Positions 33,506-41,016 of a stretch of 64,000 bases of DNA are shown here, piece after piece. Under the pieces are notes generated by a model. The model had not been told where the DNA came from. It saw nothing but the letters and a program-made list of their open reading frames with translations, and ran no database searches. The DNA is taken from NCBI GenBank assembly GCA_016719755.1, contig JADJYM010000016.1, positions 124,001-188,000 on the forward strand. Direction: 5' to 3'. The stretch comes from Novosphingobium sp. (GTDB taxonomy: Bacteria; Pseudomonadota; Alphaproteobacteria; Sphingomonadales; Sphingomonadaceae). Within the stretch, counting starts at the first letter, position 1. Each line of letters starts with the position of its first letter. A program made the position numbers and the translations under genes.

Positions 33506-34494
33506 GCCGCGATCTCCTTTTCGAACACGTCGAAGCGCAGGTCGTCCGGCTCGGGCCAGGGCGATGCCAGCGCGAATTCCAGCGCATCGTCGATCTGCGC
33601 CTCGATATCGGCCTCGATGGCCGCCAGCTCGTGCTCGCTGGCGATCCGGTCCGCGATCAGCCGGGCGCGCAGCGCGGGGACCGGATCGGCTTCCATCGCC
33701 GCGGCCTTCTGGTCCTTGGGGATATAGCTGTCATCATCGCCGAAGTTGTGGCCGAAGAAGCGGAAGGTCATGCATTCCAGCAGGGTCGGCCCCTCGCCGG
33801 CGCGGGCGCGGGCGACGGCCTGGGCAAAGGCGGAATACATTTCCTCGGGATCGTTGCCGTTCACCCGCACGCCCGGCATGCCATAGCCTGCCGCGCGGCC
33901 CGCGATGTTCTGCCCGCCGGTCATCTTCTCGAAAGTGGTGTGTTCGGCAAACAGGTTGTTCTGGCAGACGAAGATCGTCGGCAGCTTCCAGATCGAGGCC
34001 AGGTTCATCGCCTCGTGCACCGCGCCGATGTTCGAGGCGCCGTCCCCGAAGGTGCAGACCGAAACCCGGTCCGACTTGTCGAGCTGGGCCGCCCACGCCA
34101 GGCCGTTGGCGATCGGCGCCGAGGAGCCGACGATGCCGGTGGTGACCATGATCCCCTTGGGCGGATAGGTCAGGTGCATCGGCCCGCCCTTGCCCTTGCA
34201 CGATCCGGTGACGCGGCCGGCCAGTTCGGCCCACAGCGGGCGCAGCGGAAAGCCCTTGCCCAGCATGTCGTGGATGCCGCGATAGATGGTGCAGATGGTA
34301 TCGTCGTCGCGCAGCAGCTGGCCCATCACCGAAGGGATGATCTCCTGCCCGCGATAGGAGTAATAGACCATCGCGATCTGGCCGGAGAGAATCACCTTGC
34401 GGGCGCGTTCGTCGTTGGCCTTGAGCAAGGCCGCCCGCTTGTAGATTTCGAGCAATGTCGCGGAATCCGCGACGTACTGGTTCGTTGCCACCAC
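33502..34494 (-). CDS. 2-oxoacid dehydrogenase-type E1 component, alpha subunit
   Basis: A subunit of about 330 residues with the thiamine-diphosphate motif GDGASN beginning near 150 and ending in NN at 179-180. It also carries YRGIHDMLGKG and GKGGPMHL, typical of PDH/acetoin dehydrogenase alpha chains. The GTG at 34494 is preferred because AAAGGGA lies six bases upstream; a GTG at 34500 is too close to that site. It is the first gene of the E1-alpha, E1-beta, lipoyl operon. A perfect 10-bp inverted repeat lies 29-58 bases upstream, and a GntR/FCD regulator gene stands directly behind it on the same strand. Confidence 0.9.
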   Translation of the reverse strand: MVATNQYVADSATLLEIYKRAALLKANDERARKVILSGQIAMVYYSYRGQEIIPSVMGQLLRDDDTICTIYRGIHDMLGKGFPLRPLWAELAGRVTGSCKGKGGPMHLTYPPKGIMVTTGIVGSSAPIANGLAWAAQLDKSDRVSVCTFGDGASNIGAVHEAMNLASIWKLPTIFVCQNNLFAEHTTFEKMTGGQNIAGRAAGYGMPGVRVNGNDPEEMYSAFAQAVARARAGEGPTLLECMTFRFFGHNFGDDDSYIPKDQKAAAMEADPVPALRARLIADRIASEHELAAIEADIEAQIDDALEFALASPWPEPDDLRFDVFEKEIAA

Positions 34495-34522
34495 GCACAC
34501 TCCCTTTGGCCACAGGCGCTTA

Positions 34523-34552
34523 TCAGTGCAATTCGTTATATGATTGCACTGA
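34523..34552. promoter_or_regulatory. perfect 10-bp inverted repeat upstream of the E1 operon
   Basis: TCAGTGCAAT and ATTGCACTGA are exact reverse complements separated by ten AT-rich bases (TCGTTATATG). The repeat lies between the GntR gene's end and the E1-alpha start, in the place of the E1 promoter. No T-run follows on either strand, so an operator is more likely than a terminator. Confidence 0.6.
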
Positions 34553-34580
34553 ACCTGTCGAGAGTGTCGTTCAGTAAATT

Positions 34581-35375
34581 TCAGTCGATCAGGTCAACGA
34601 TGGCGTCCGAACCGATCTGCGCCATCCAGACCTTGCCGGCAGCGATCATGTGCGCCCGCCAGTGCGCCTCGGCCCCGGGGCCGTCCTTCGCCTCGATCAG
34701 GTCGACCAGCCGGCTGTGCGACTTAAGGCCAAACCGCAGCTGGCGCTCGCTGAACTCGGGATCGACCACCGGGTTGCGGCGCTGGGCAAGCTCCATGTGG
34801 GCACTGGCCAATCCCCGCAGCGCCTGGTTGATCACGACCAGGGTCTTGTTGCCAGCCATCTCGATCAGGGTCCGGTGGAACTCGGCCAGCACCGGAGTAA
34901 CCGCGAACCGGTCCTTTGTCAGCGCAAGCTCCCGTTCGATGATGGCGCGCAGCAGTGGCACCGCCTTTTCGCTGTTGCGTTCCGCCACCAGCCGGGCGGC
35001 GGGCGGCTCGAACAGGGTGTGCATTTCATACACGTCACCGACGGTCACACCCTGGAACTGGAGCGTGATGCCGGCCGCGCGCTGGATCATCTCGAAGTTG
35101 GGCGAACTGATCCGCGCCCCGCCCCGTGCGCCGCGCGCGACCGTGACCAGGCCTTCGGATTCGAGGATGCGCACCGCTTCGCGAATGGTCGGGCGCGAAA
35201 CTTCAAACTCCGCGATCAGGTGCGATTCGGCCGGCAGGGTATCGCCATCGGACAGTTCGCCGCGGATGATCGCGTTGCGGATCTGCTTGGCGACCAGTTC
35301 AGCGGTCTTGGGAACGCGAACAGCTTGGGCATTGCTGCGGCTGCCGACGGGTATCGCGACAAATCCGTTAGACAA
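34581..35375 (-). CDS. GntR-family (FCD subgroup) transcriptional regulator
   Basis: A 264-residue FadR-type regulator. The N-terminal winged helix spans about 22-92, with LPAESHLIAEFEVSRPTIREA. The C-terminal all-helical FCD ligand domain runs from about 105 to 245 and includes EFHRTLIEMAGN, the usual metal/ligand-binding histidine region. The start appears to be a TTG at 35375, seven bases after AAGGA; no ATG or GTG is available, and a TTG at 35381 is too close to that site. Weak initiation is normal for a repressor. It stands between the E1 operon on its own strand and the divergent Rieske operon, and may control either or both. Confidence 0.88.
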   Translation of the reverse strand: MSNGFVAIPVGSRSNAQAVRVPKTAELVAKQIRNAIIRGELSDGDTLPAESHLIAEFEVSRPTIREAVRILESEGLVTVARGARGGARISSPNFEMIQRAAGITLQFQGVTVGDVYEMHTLFEPPAARLVAERNSEKAVPLLRAIIERELALTKDRFAVTPVLAEFHRTLIEMAGNKTLVVINQALRGLASAHMELAQRRNPVVDPEFSERQLRFGLKSHSRLVDLIEAKDGPGAEAHWRAHMIAAGKVWMAQIGSDAIVDLID

Positions 35376-35477
35376 GTTCAATTCCTTGCTATGAGAGTCC
35401 TAGTCTCTGCTCCCGTTCGCCGGATTTCGCAAGCTTTGCGGGACATCTTTCCACTCTTGCCAGAAGTCATATTACCT

Positions 35478-35492
35478 AGTTAGATGATAACT
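35478..35492. promoter_or_regulatory. short inverted repeat before the Rieske operon
   Basis: AGTTA-gatga-TAACT is a perfect 5-bp inverted repeat, extendable to seven with one mismatch, between the GntR/FCD gene and the Rieske oxygenase gene. Its position about 80 bases before the Rieske start and its GntR-like size make it a candidate site for the adjacent regulator. Confidence 0.3.
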
Positions 35493-35571
35493 GGAGCGGC
35501 GACCGGGAAGACCGGCGTTGCGAGCCGAGATGCCATTCAGCATACTGATTGGACTGACGAGAGGATTCCCG

Positions 35572-36918
35572 ATGAACGAGCAGACCAGGGTTGGACGGCA
35601 GCAGGACGGCGCGGGCTATGTCGTCTCGGCCGAGAACTACATCTCGACCGAGTTCGCGAAGGCAGAGGCCGAGCGGATGTGGTATCGCGTCTGGCAGATG
35701 GCCTGCCGCGAGGAAGAGATTCCCAACGTCGGCGATTTCTACACCTATGACATCGTCGACCAGTCGGTCATCGTCGTGCGGGTCGCGGCGGACGAGATCA
35801 AGGCCTATCACAACGTCTGCCCGCATCGCGGCCGCACGCTGACCGAAGGCTGCGGCCATGCCGCGCGGCTGTTCTGCAAGTACCACGGCTGGTCGTGGAA
35901 GCTGGACGGCACCGTGGCCAAGGTGGTCGACCGCCATGAATGGCCCGAGGACATGGTCAGCGACGAAGCGCTGAACCTGGTTCCGGTCAAGCTTGGGCGC
36001 TGGCAGGGCTGGGTCTACATCAACCTCGATCCGGACTGCGTCAGCCTGGAAGAGCATCTCAGCCCGGCCAAGGACTTCCTCGATCCGTTCGACCTGGGCG
36101 GACTGCGCTATCACTGGCGCAAGTCGACGATCCTGAACTGCAACTGGAAGGTCGCGCTGGAAGCCTTCAACGAGGGTTATCACGTCCAGACCACGCACAA
36201 CCAGATGCTGCGCTATTTCGACGACTGGACGCAGGCCTATGCCCATGGCCGGCACGCCCACTTCGGGTACTGGGAATCGATGCCGATGGGCTCGCGCTCG
36301 CCGCGCCTGACCGGAGGCGAGCCGACCGCGGACATCCGCCCCGGGATCAAGGACTACATGGAGGACATGGCCGCGACGCTCAACGCCGGGTCTTCGGTCC
36401 AGACCGTCCACGCCGCGCGCCGGGTGTTCAACGAAGTGCCCGAAGGCACCCCGGCAATGGAAGTGCTGATGAAGTTCGGCCAGTTCATCTATGAACACGC
36501 CATGGCGCTGGGGCTCAAATGGCCGGACATCACGCCCGAGCAGATGCAGGCCGCCGGGATCGACTGGCACCTGTTCCCCAACCAGATCATGCTGATGGGC
36601 CCGACCGGATCGCTCAACTACCGCGCGCGGCCCGTGGGCAACAATCCCGACCAGTGCATCTTCGACGTCTATTCGATGCAGCGCTACCCGGCTGGGCAGG
36701 AACCCAGGAACGTCGAGGTGGAATGGAGCCAGGACCACGCCGACAAGGATTTCTGGGGCCTGATCCTGACCCAGGACTTCGCCAACGTGGCCGAAGTGCA
36801 GAAGGGCATGAAGAACCGCGCATTCAAGGGCGCGATTCCCAATCCCCGCCAGGAAACCGCGGTGATCAACTTCCATCGCAGCCTGTGCGAGTTCATGGAC
36901 AAGGGGTACGGCGCATGA
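35572..36918 (+). CDS. Rieske non-haem iron oxygenase, alpha (catalytic) subunit
   Basis: A 448-residue terminal oxygenase. The Rieske [2Fe-2S] cluster ligands are Cys83/His85 (CPHRG) and Cys102/His105 (CKYHGW). The mononuclear iron site follows in NWKVALEAFNEGYHVQTTH, with His204 and His209 as ligands and a later acidic residue as the third. It would hydroxylate its substrate with O2 and electrons from a reductase/ferredoxin that is not encoded nearby. No beta subunit is present, so it is of the alpha-only type. ATG 35572 has ACGAGAGG upstream. It overlaps the KSTD-like gene by ATGA, an association seen in steroid A/B-ring attack, though the protein is longer than typical KshA. Confidence 0.92.
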   Translation: MNEQTRVGRQQDGAGYVVSAENYISTEFAKAEAERMWYRVWQMACREEEIPNVGDFYTYDIVDQSVIVVRVAADEIKAYHNVCPHRGRTLTEGCGHAARLFCKYHGWSWKLDGTVAKVVDRHEWPEDMVSDEALNLVPVKLGRWQGWVYINLDPDCVSLEEHLSPAKDFLDPFDLGGLRYHWRKSTILNCNWKVALEAFNEGYHVQTTHNQMLRYFDDWTQAYAHGRHAHFGYWESMPMGSRSPRLTGGEPTADIRPGIKDYMEDMAATLNAGSSVQTVHAARRVFNEVPEGTPAMEVLMKFGQFIYEHAMALGLKWPDITPEQMQAAGIDWHLFPNQIMLMGPTGSLNYRARPVGNNPDQCIFDVYSMQRYPAGQEPRNVEVEWSQDHADKDFWGLILTQDFANVAEVQKGMKNRAFKGAIPNPRQETAVINFHRSLCEFMDKGYGA

Positions 36919-38561
36919 GCCAGTGGGACGAAAGCGCCGACTTCGTGATCATCGGCAGCGGCGGCGGGTCGATGATCGCGGCGATGGCGGTGGTCGATGC
37001 GGGCAAGCAGCCGCTGATCCTTGAAAAGACCGACAAGATCGGCGGCTCCACCGCGATGTCGGGCGGGGTATTCTGGATTCCCAACCACCCTCTGCAGGCC
37101 CGCGACGGCGTGCCCGACAATGCCGAGAAGTCGCGCACCTATCTCGATGCGGCGGTTGGCGACCTTGGCCCCGCAACGTCGCGGGCACGCAAGGACATGT
37201 TCCTGAACCAGGGACCGAAGATGGTCGAGTACCTGGAAGCCAAGGGCATGCCGTTCGTGCGCTGCGAAGGCTGGTCGGACTATCACGACGATCTGCCTGG
37301 AGGCCTTGCCGAAAGCCGCAGCCTGGCTGTGGAGCCCTTCGATGTGAAGCAGCTTGGCCCCGAATGGGCTGCCAAGCTGCGCCGCGGCCTGTCCAGCGTG
37401 GCGGTGCGTGGGGTCGAGGGACGGCGGCTGATGCTGATGAAGCGAACGCTGGATGGCAAGCTGGCCGCGCTGTCGGTGGGCCTGCGGATGATCAAGGGCA
37501 AGCTGCTGGGCCGCGAATATGTCGGCGCGGGCACCGCGATCCAGGGCCGGATGCTGCAGATGGCGCTGCGCCACAATGTCGACATCCGGATCAATTCGGG
37601 CGTCTCGGAGATCGTCGAGGAGAACGGCAAGGTCACCGGCGTCGTGACGGTCAAGGACGGCAAGCCATGGCGGATCGAGGCACGCGATGGCGTCCTCATC
37701 AACGCCGGCGGGTTCTCTCACAACCCCGAAATGCGCAGGAAGTATGGCCCGCAGCCCTCTTCCACCGCCTGGACCAACGCCAACCCCGGCGACACGGGCG
37801 AAATGATCGAAGTGGCCAAGGCCCACGGTGCGGCAACCGACTTCCTGGACGGAGCGGTGTGGATTCTCACCTCCACCCCGCCATCGGGCGAGCGCTACAT
37901 GCACGTGCTCGACCTGCCCAAGCCGCACTGCATCCTCGTCGATCAGCAGGGCAAGCGCTATACCAACGAGGCACAGAGCTACATGGCCAATGGCCAGGCG
38001 CTTTATGCTCATGGTCATGTCCCGGTCTGGGCGATCATCGAAAGCCGCCACCGCGACCGTTATCCGTGGAGCTTCCACGCCGGGGCAACCCCCCAGGCCT
38101 GGTTCGACAGCGGCTATATGAAGAAGGCCGCCACCATCGAGGAGCTGGCCGCGCAGATCGACGTTCCGGCAGACAGCCTGAAAGAGACGATCGAGCGCTG
38201 GAACGGCTTTGCCCGCAAAGGCGTGGACGAGGATTTCGGGCGCGGTTCCAAGGCCTATGACCTTGTCTTCGCCGATCCCACCCATGGCCCCAATCCCGGT
38301 CTTGGCGCGATCGAACAAGCGCCGTTCTATGCTGTGGCGATATACCCGGGCGATGTCGGCACTTTCGGCGGGATCCTCACCGACCAGTATGCCCGCGCCC
38401 TGCGCGAGGATGGCAGCGTGATCCCGGGGCTCTACGCCACCGGCAATTCCACCGCATCGGTAATGGGCAAGACCTATCCCGGTGCAGGCGCGAGCATCTC
38501 GCCCTCGTTCATCTTCGGCTGGGTCGCCGCGCGCCACGCGGTCGGCCAGGCCCCGAACTGA
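36915..38561 (+). CDS. FAD-dependent dehydrogenase, 3-ketosteroid delta1-dehydrogenase/fumarate-reductase-like
   Basis: A 548-residue flavoprotein of the fumarate reductase/KSTD superfamily. The FAD loop GSGGGS is at 14-19, followed by GGSTAMSGGVFWIPN, typical of KSTDs. Near the end, GLYATGNSTASVMG and GKTYPGAGASISPSFIFG (518-535) form the FAD- and substrate-side C-terminal signature. KSTDs remove hydrogens at C1-C2 of 3-ketosteroids; relatives act on other cyclic ketones and enones. Translation is coupled to the Rieske oxygenase by ATGA, and a SnoaL-like gene follows after 14 bases. The trio reads as a ring-dehydrogenation and hydroxylation module. Steroid specificity is likely but not provable by eye. 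Confidence 0.85.
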   Translation: MSQWDESADFVIIGSGGGSMIAAMAVVDAGKQPLILEKTDKIGGSTAMSGGVFWIPNHPLQARDGVPDNAEKSRTYLDAAVGDLGPATSRARKDMFLNQGPKMVEYLEAKGMPFVRCEGWSDYHDDLPGGLAESRSLAVEPFDVKQLGPEWAAKLRRGLSSVAVRGVEGRRLMLMKRTLDGKLAALSVGLRMIKGKLLGREYVGAGTAIQGRMLQMALRHNVDIRINSGVSEIVEENGKVTGVVTVKDGKPWRIEARDGVLINAGGFSHNPEMRRKYGPQPSSTAWTNANPGDTGEMIEVAKAHGAATDFLDGAVWILTSTPPSGERYMHVLDLPKPHCILVDQQGKRYTNEAQSYMANGQALYAHGHVPVWAIIESRHRDRYPWSFHAGATPQAWFDSGYMKKAATIEELAAQIDVPADSLKETIERWNGFARKGVDEDFGRGSKAYDLVFADPTHGPNPGLGAIEQAPFYAVAIYPGDVGTFGGILTDQYARALREDGSVIPGLYATGNSTASVMGKTYPGAGASISPSFIFGWVAARHAVGQAPN

Positions 38562-38575
38562 GCGGGAGCGTGGCA

Positions 38576-39148
38576 ATGGAGCCCACTCTCGAGGCCATGG
38601 TCCGCGAGCTTTACGACAAGCAGAAGATCCGCGAGGTCGTGACGCGCTATTGCCGGGGGGTGGACCGGATGGACCGGGACCTGTTCCTGTCCGCCTACCA
38701 CCCGGACGCGATCGACGATCACGGCTTTGTGGTGGCGGGGCCGGAAGAGTTCTGGACCTGGGTGAACAATTACCACATCCGCGCCCAGTCCACCCACCAG
38801 CATATCATCACCAACCACAGCTGCGATCTGGATGGGGACGTGGCGCACTGCGAGACCTACTGGCTGTTCGCCGCGCTAGACCCGAACGGGAAGAACCTGA
38901 CCCTCGGCGGCGGGCGCTACATCGACCGGATGGAGAAGCGCCAGGGCGAATGGCGCATCGCCGCGCGCAAATGCGTGCCTGACTGGGGCGGCCAGCCGGT
39001 CGATACCCAGATCAGCCCCGAAGCGCGGGCGATGCTCGCGCAAAGCGGCCATGTCGCCCGCGATGCCAGCGACTGTTCCTACGAACGGCCGCTGACCGTT
39101 CCGACCGAACGGGTCGGGATCAACGTCGACATTCTCGCCGGGCTGTAA
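38576..39148 (+). CDS. SnoaL-like (NTF2-fold) protein, possible dehydratase or isomerase
   Basis: A 190-residue SnoaL_4-type protein. The first helix ends with RYCRGVDRMD, giving Tyr25 and Asp30 in the same spacing as BaiE and as the paralogue at 21232-21789. His74/76, His81, Glu93 and Arg127/131 could complete a dehydratase-like site, and the C-terminal third, beyond the NTF2 fold, is of unknown use. The ATG at 38576 has GGGAG seven bases upstream. It is the last gene of the Rieske/KSTD-like operon. A 7-alpha-dehydratase-type elimination of water from a steroid-like ring, or a double-bond shift, would fit, but this is an inference. Confidence 0.78.
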   Translation: MEPTLEAMVRELYDKQKIREVVTRYCRGVDRMDRDLFLSAYHPDAIDDHGFVVAGPEEFWTWVNNYHIRAQSTHQHIITNHSCDLDGDVAHCETYWLFAALDPNGKNLTLGGGRYIDRMEKRQGEWRIAARKCVPDWGGQPVDTQISPEARAMLAQSGHVARDASDCSYERPLTVPTERVGINVDILAGL

Positions 39149-39193
39149 CAGGTCGCAGGCAGCATCCCGGCGGTCCCGCCTGCCCTGCCCCCT

Positions 39194-40117
39194 TCACTTG
39201 CCGGTAAAGCGGTTGCGGATGTCCCAGGTGAGCGCGCGGGTGGTGGCTTCCTGGCACAGGCCCTCAAAGCTCCAGCCTTCCACCGCGAACTGGCTGCGGA
39301 TGAATTCCGGCTCCTGCACCAGGGCGATGTGCCCGCCGTTGACGTAAAGCTCGCGCCCGTTGAGGTTCTCCGAAAGGTCCGAACACAGCCAGGCAGTGAC
39401 AGCCGCGACGTTCTGCGGCGCGCCATAGGGGCCGCTGTTGCCAAGCCACTGATTGGTCAGCGGCGGGATCTTCAGCACGTTCATCGCATAGCCAAGCGTT
39501 TCCAGCACTTCCGGGATGTTCATCGTGGTCGGCCCGGAAATCGGACGGATCACATTGGCGCGCACCCCGAATTCGGCCAGTTCGCGCGCGACCGAGCGGG
39601 TCATGCCGACCACGCCTTCCTTCGCGGCGCTGTAATTGGCCATGCCGTAATGCCCGAAGCCCGAAGGCGAGGCGAAGTTGACGATCGCGCCGCCCTGCTT
39701 CTTCAGGTGCTGCGCGCCCGCGCGGATCGTCGCGAAATAGCCCTTGAGGTTGACCGCGAGGACGATGTCGAAATCCTCCTCGCTCATCTCGGTGATCCGC
39801 TTGGGGCGGATGATCCCGGCATTGTTGATCAGGAAATCGAGCCGTCCGAACGTGTCCATCGCGCAGTCGACCACGGCCTTGCCGCCGGCCATGCCGGAAA
39901 CGCTGGAAGTTTCGGCCACGGCCTGGCCGCCCGCCGCCTTGATTTCGTCCACCACCTGCTGCGCGTATTGCGCGTCGGCGCCGCCGCCCTGCGGGCCGCC
40001 GCCAAGATCGTTGACGACGATCCGGGCGCCCTCACGGGCCATCAGCAGCGCCGTCTCGCGCCCGATTCCGCGCCCGGCGCCCGTGATGACCGCCACTTTC
40101 CCGTCAAACTGGCCCAT
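39194..40117 (-). CDS. SDR-family oxidoreductase, MFE-2/17-beta-HSD4-like
   Basis: A 307-residue SDR resembling the dehydrogenase domain of peroxisomal multifunctional enzyme 2. TGAGRGIG is at 12-19, followed by VVNDLGGGPQGGGADAQYAQQVVDEI, an insertion after beta-2 typical of that group; NNAG is at 98-101, Ser150, and the YSAAK pair at Tyr162/Lys166. The C-terminal 50 residues extend past the usual SDR end (EPEFIRSQFAVEGWSFEGL). MFE-2-type SDRs oxidise 3-hydroxyacyl-CoA, so this could supply the otherwise missing 3-hydroxyacyl-CoA dehydrogenase step. It is a single minus-strand gene, divergent from the next SDR across 95 bases. Confidence 0.88.
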   Translation of the reverse strand: MGQFDGKVAVITGAGRGIGRETALLMAREGARIVVNDLGGGPQGGGADAQYAQQVVDEIKAAGGQAVAETSSVSGMAGGKAVVDCAMDTFGRLDFLINNAGIIRPKRITEMSEEDFDIVLAVNLKGYFATIRAGAQHLKKQGGAIVNFASPSGFGHYGMANYSAAKEGVVGMTRSVARELAEFGVRANVIRPISGPTTMNIPEVLETLGYAMNVLKIPPLTNQWLGNSGPYGAPQNVAAVTAWLCSDLSENLNGRELYVNGGHIALVQEPEFIRSQFAVEGWSFEGLCQEATTRALTWDIRNRFTGK

Positions 40118-40168
40118 ATCCTGCTCCCTGATTGGACTTGTCGTGGTTCACGGATAATGGTCTAAAGC

Positions 40169-40180
40169 GTATATATGATT
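40169..40180. promoter_or_regulatory. AT-rich element GTATATATGATT in a divergent SDR promoter
   Basis: The stretch TATATATGATT lies between two divergent SDR genes. Its reverse complement AATCATATATA recurs exactly at 50600-50610 before the MaoC-type gene, and shorter forms (GTTATATGAT) occur at 34535-34544 and, inverted, at 48850-48859. It may be a shared regulator site or simply promoter-type AT-rich DNA in a GC-rich genome. Confidence 0.25.
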
Positions 40181-40212
40181 TTTGCCACTCCGATTTTGCC
40201 AAGGATAGATTC

Positions 40213-41013
40213 ATGAGCGATCCGCAAGCCGCCCTTGCCGCCTTCACCCTGACCGGCAAGGTCGCGCTGGTTACCGGCGCGGCGCAGGGGCTGGGGCGCT
40301 CGATCGCGGAACTGTTCCTCGATGTCGGCGCCTCGGTGGTTGTGGCCGATCTCAACGGTGATGCCGCGAAGGCCGCGGCGGAGGATCTTTCCACGCGCGG
40401 GCCGACGCTGGGCGTGGCCATGGACGTGTCCGACGAGACTGCTGTGCAGGCCGGTTTCGCCGCAGCGGCGGACCGCTTTGGCGGGATCGACGTGCTGGTC
40501 AACAACGCCGCCTATCGCGGCAAGGCCAATACCATGGATATGTCCGTCGCCGAATGGGACATCATGCACGCCGTCTGCACCCGGGGCAGTTTCCTGTGCC
40601 TGCGCGAGGCGGTGAAGCAGATGCGCGGGCGGGGCGGCGGGGCGGTAGTCAACATCTCTTCGATGAGCGCCCAGCACCCGACGATCTTCCCCAACATGCA
40701 CTACGATTCGGCCAAGGCCGGGGTCGACGCGATTACCCGCCTTGCCGCAGTCGAGTTCGCCAGGGACGGCATCCGTGTCAATTCGGTGCTGCCGGGCGGC
40801 ATGGCCACTCCCGGGCCGGACAAGATGCGCGCCGCGCAGGCCGCCGGAGGTCCGGCTATCGAAGGCCCGGCCACGATCCCGGGCCGCAGCGTCATGGGCC
40901 GCATCGCCCAGCCGGTCGAGATGGCGCGCGCGGTGCTGTTCCTGGCAAGCGATGCCGCCAGCTACATCACCGGCGCCGAACTGCTGGTCGATGGCGGGTT
41001 CACAAAGGGTTGA
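40213..41013 (+). CDS. SDR-family oxidoreductase
   Basis: A 266-residue SDR with TGAAQGLG at 21-28, an Asp after beta-2 (VVADLNG) that favours NAD, NNAA at 98-101 in place of NNAG, Ser150 and the YDSAK pair at Tyr164/Lys168, and a normal LLVDGGFTKG end. AAGGA lies before ATG 40213. It starts a three-gene plus-strand operon with an aldehyde dehydrogenase (three bases later) and a GMC oxidoreductase. All three enzymes act on hydroxyl or carbonyl groups, so the operon is a carbonyl/alcohol oxidation unit; which of them is used in which order cannot be told from sequence. Confidence 0.9.
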   Translation: MSDPQAALAAFTLTGKVALVTGAAQGLGRSIAELFLDVGASVVVADLNGDAAKAAAEDLSTRGPTLGVAMDVSDETAVQAGFAAAADRFGGIDVLVNNAAYRGKANTMDMSVAEWDIMHAVCTRGSFLCLREAVKQMRGRGGGAVVNISSMSAQHPTIFPNMHYDSAKAGVDAITRLAAVEFARDGIRVNSVLPGGMATPGPDKMRAAQAAGGPAIEGPATIPGRSVMGRIAQPVEMARAVLFLASDAASYITGAELLVDGGFTKG

Positions 41014-41016
41014 TCG

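Noticed and set aside
34523-34552. Inverted repeat read as terminator of the GntR gene
   Set aside because: No T-run on either strand, AT-rich 10-base loop, and promoter-proximal position favour an operator.
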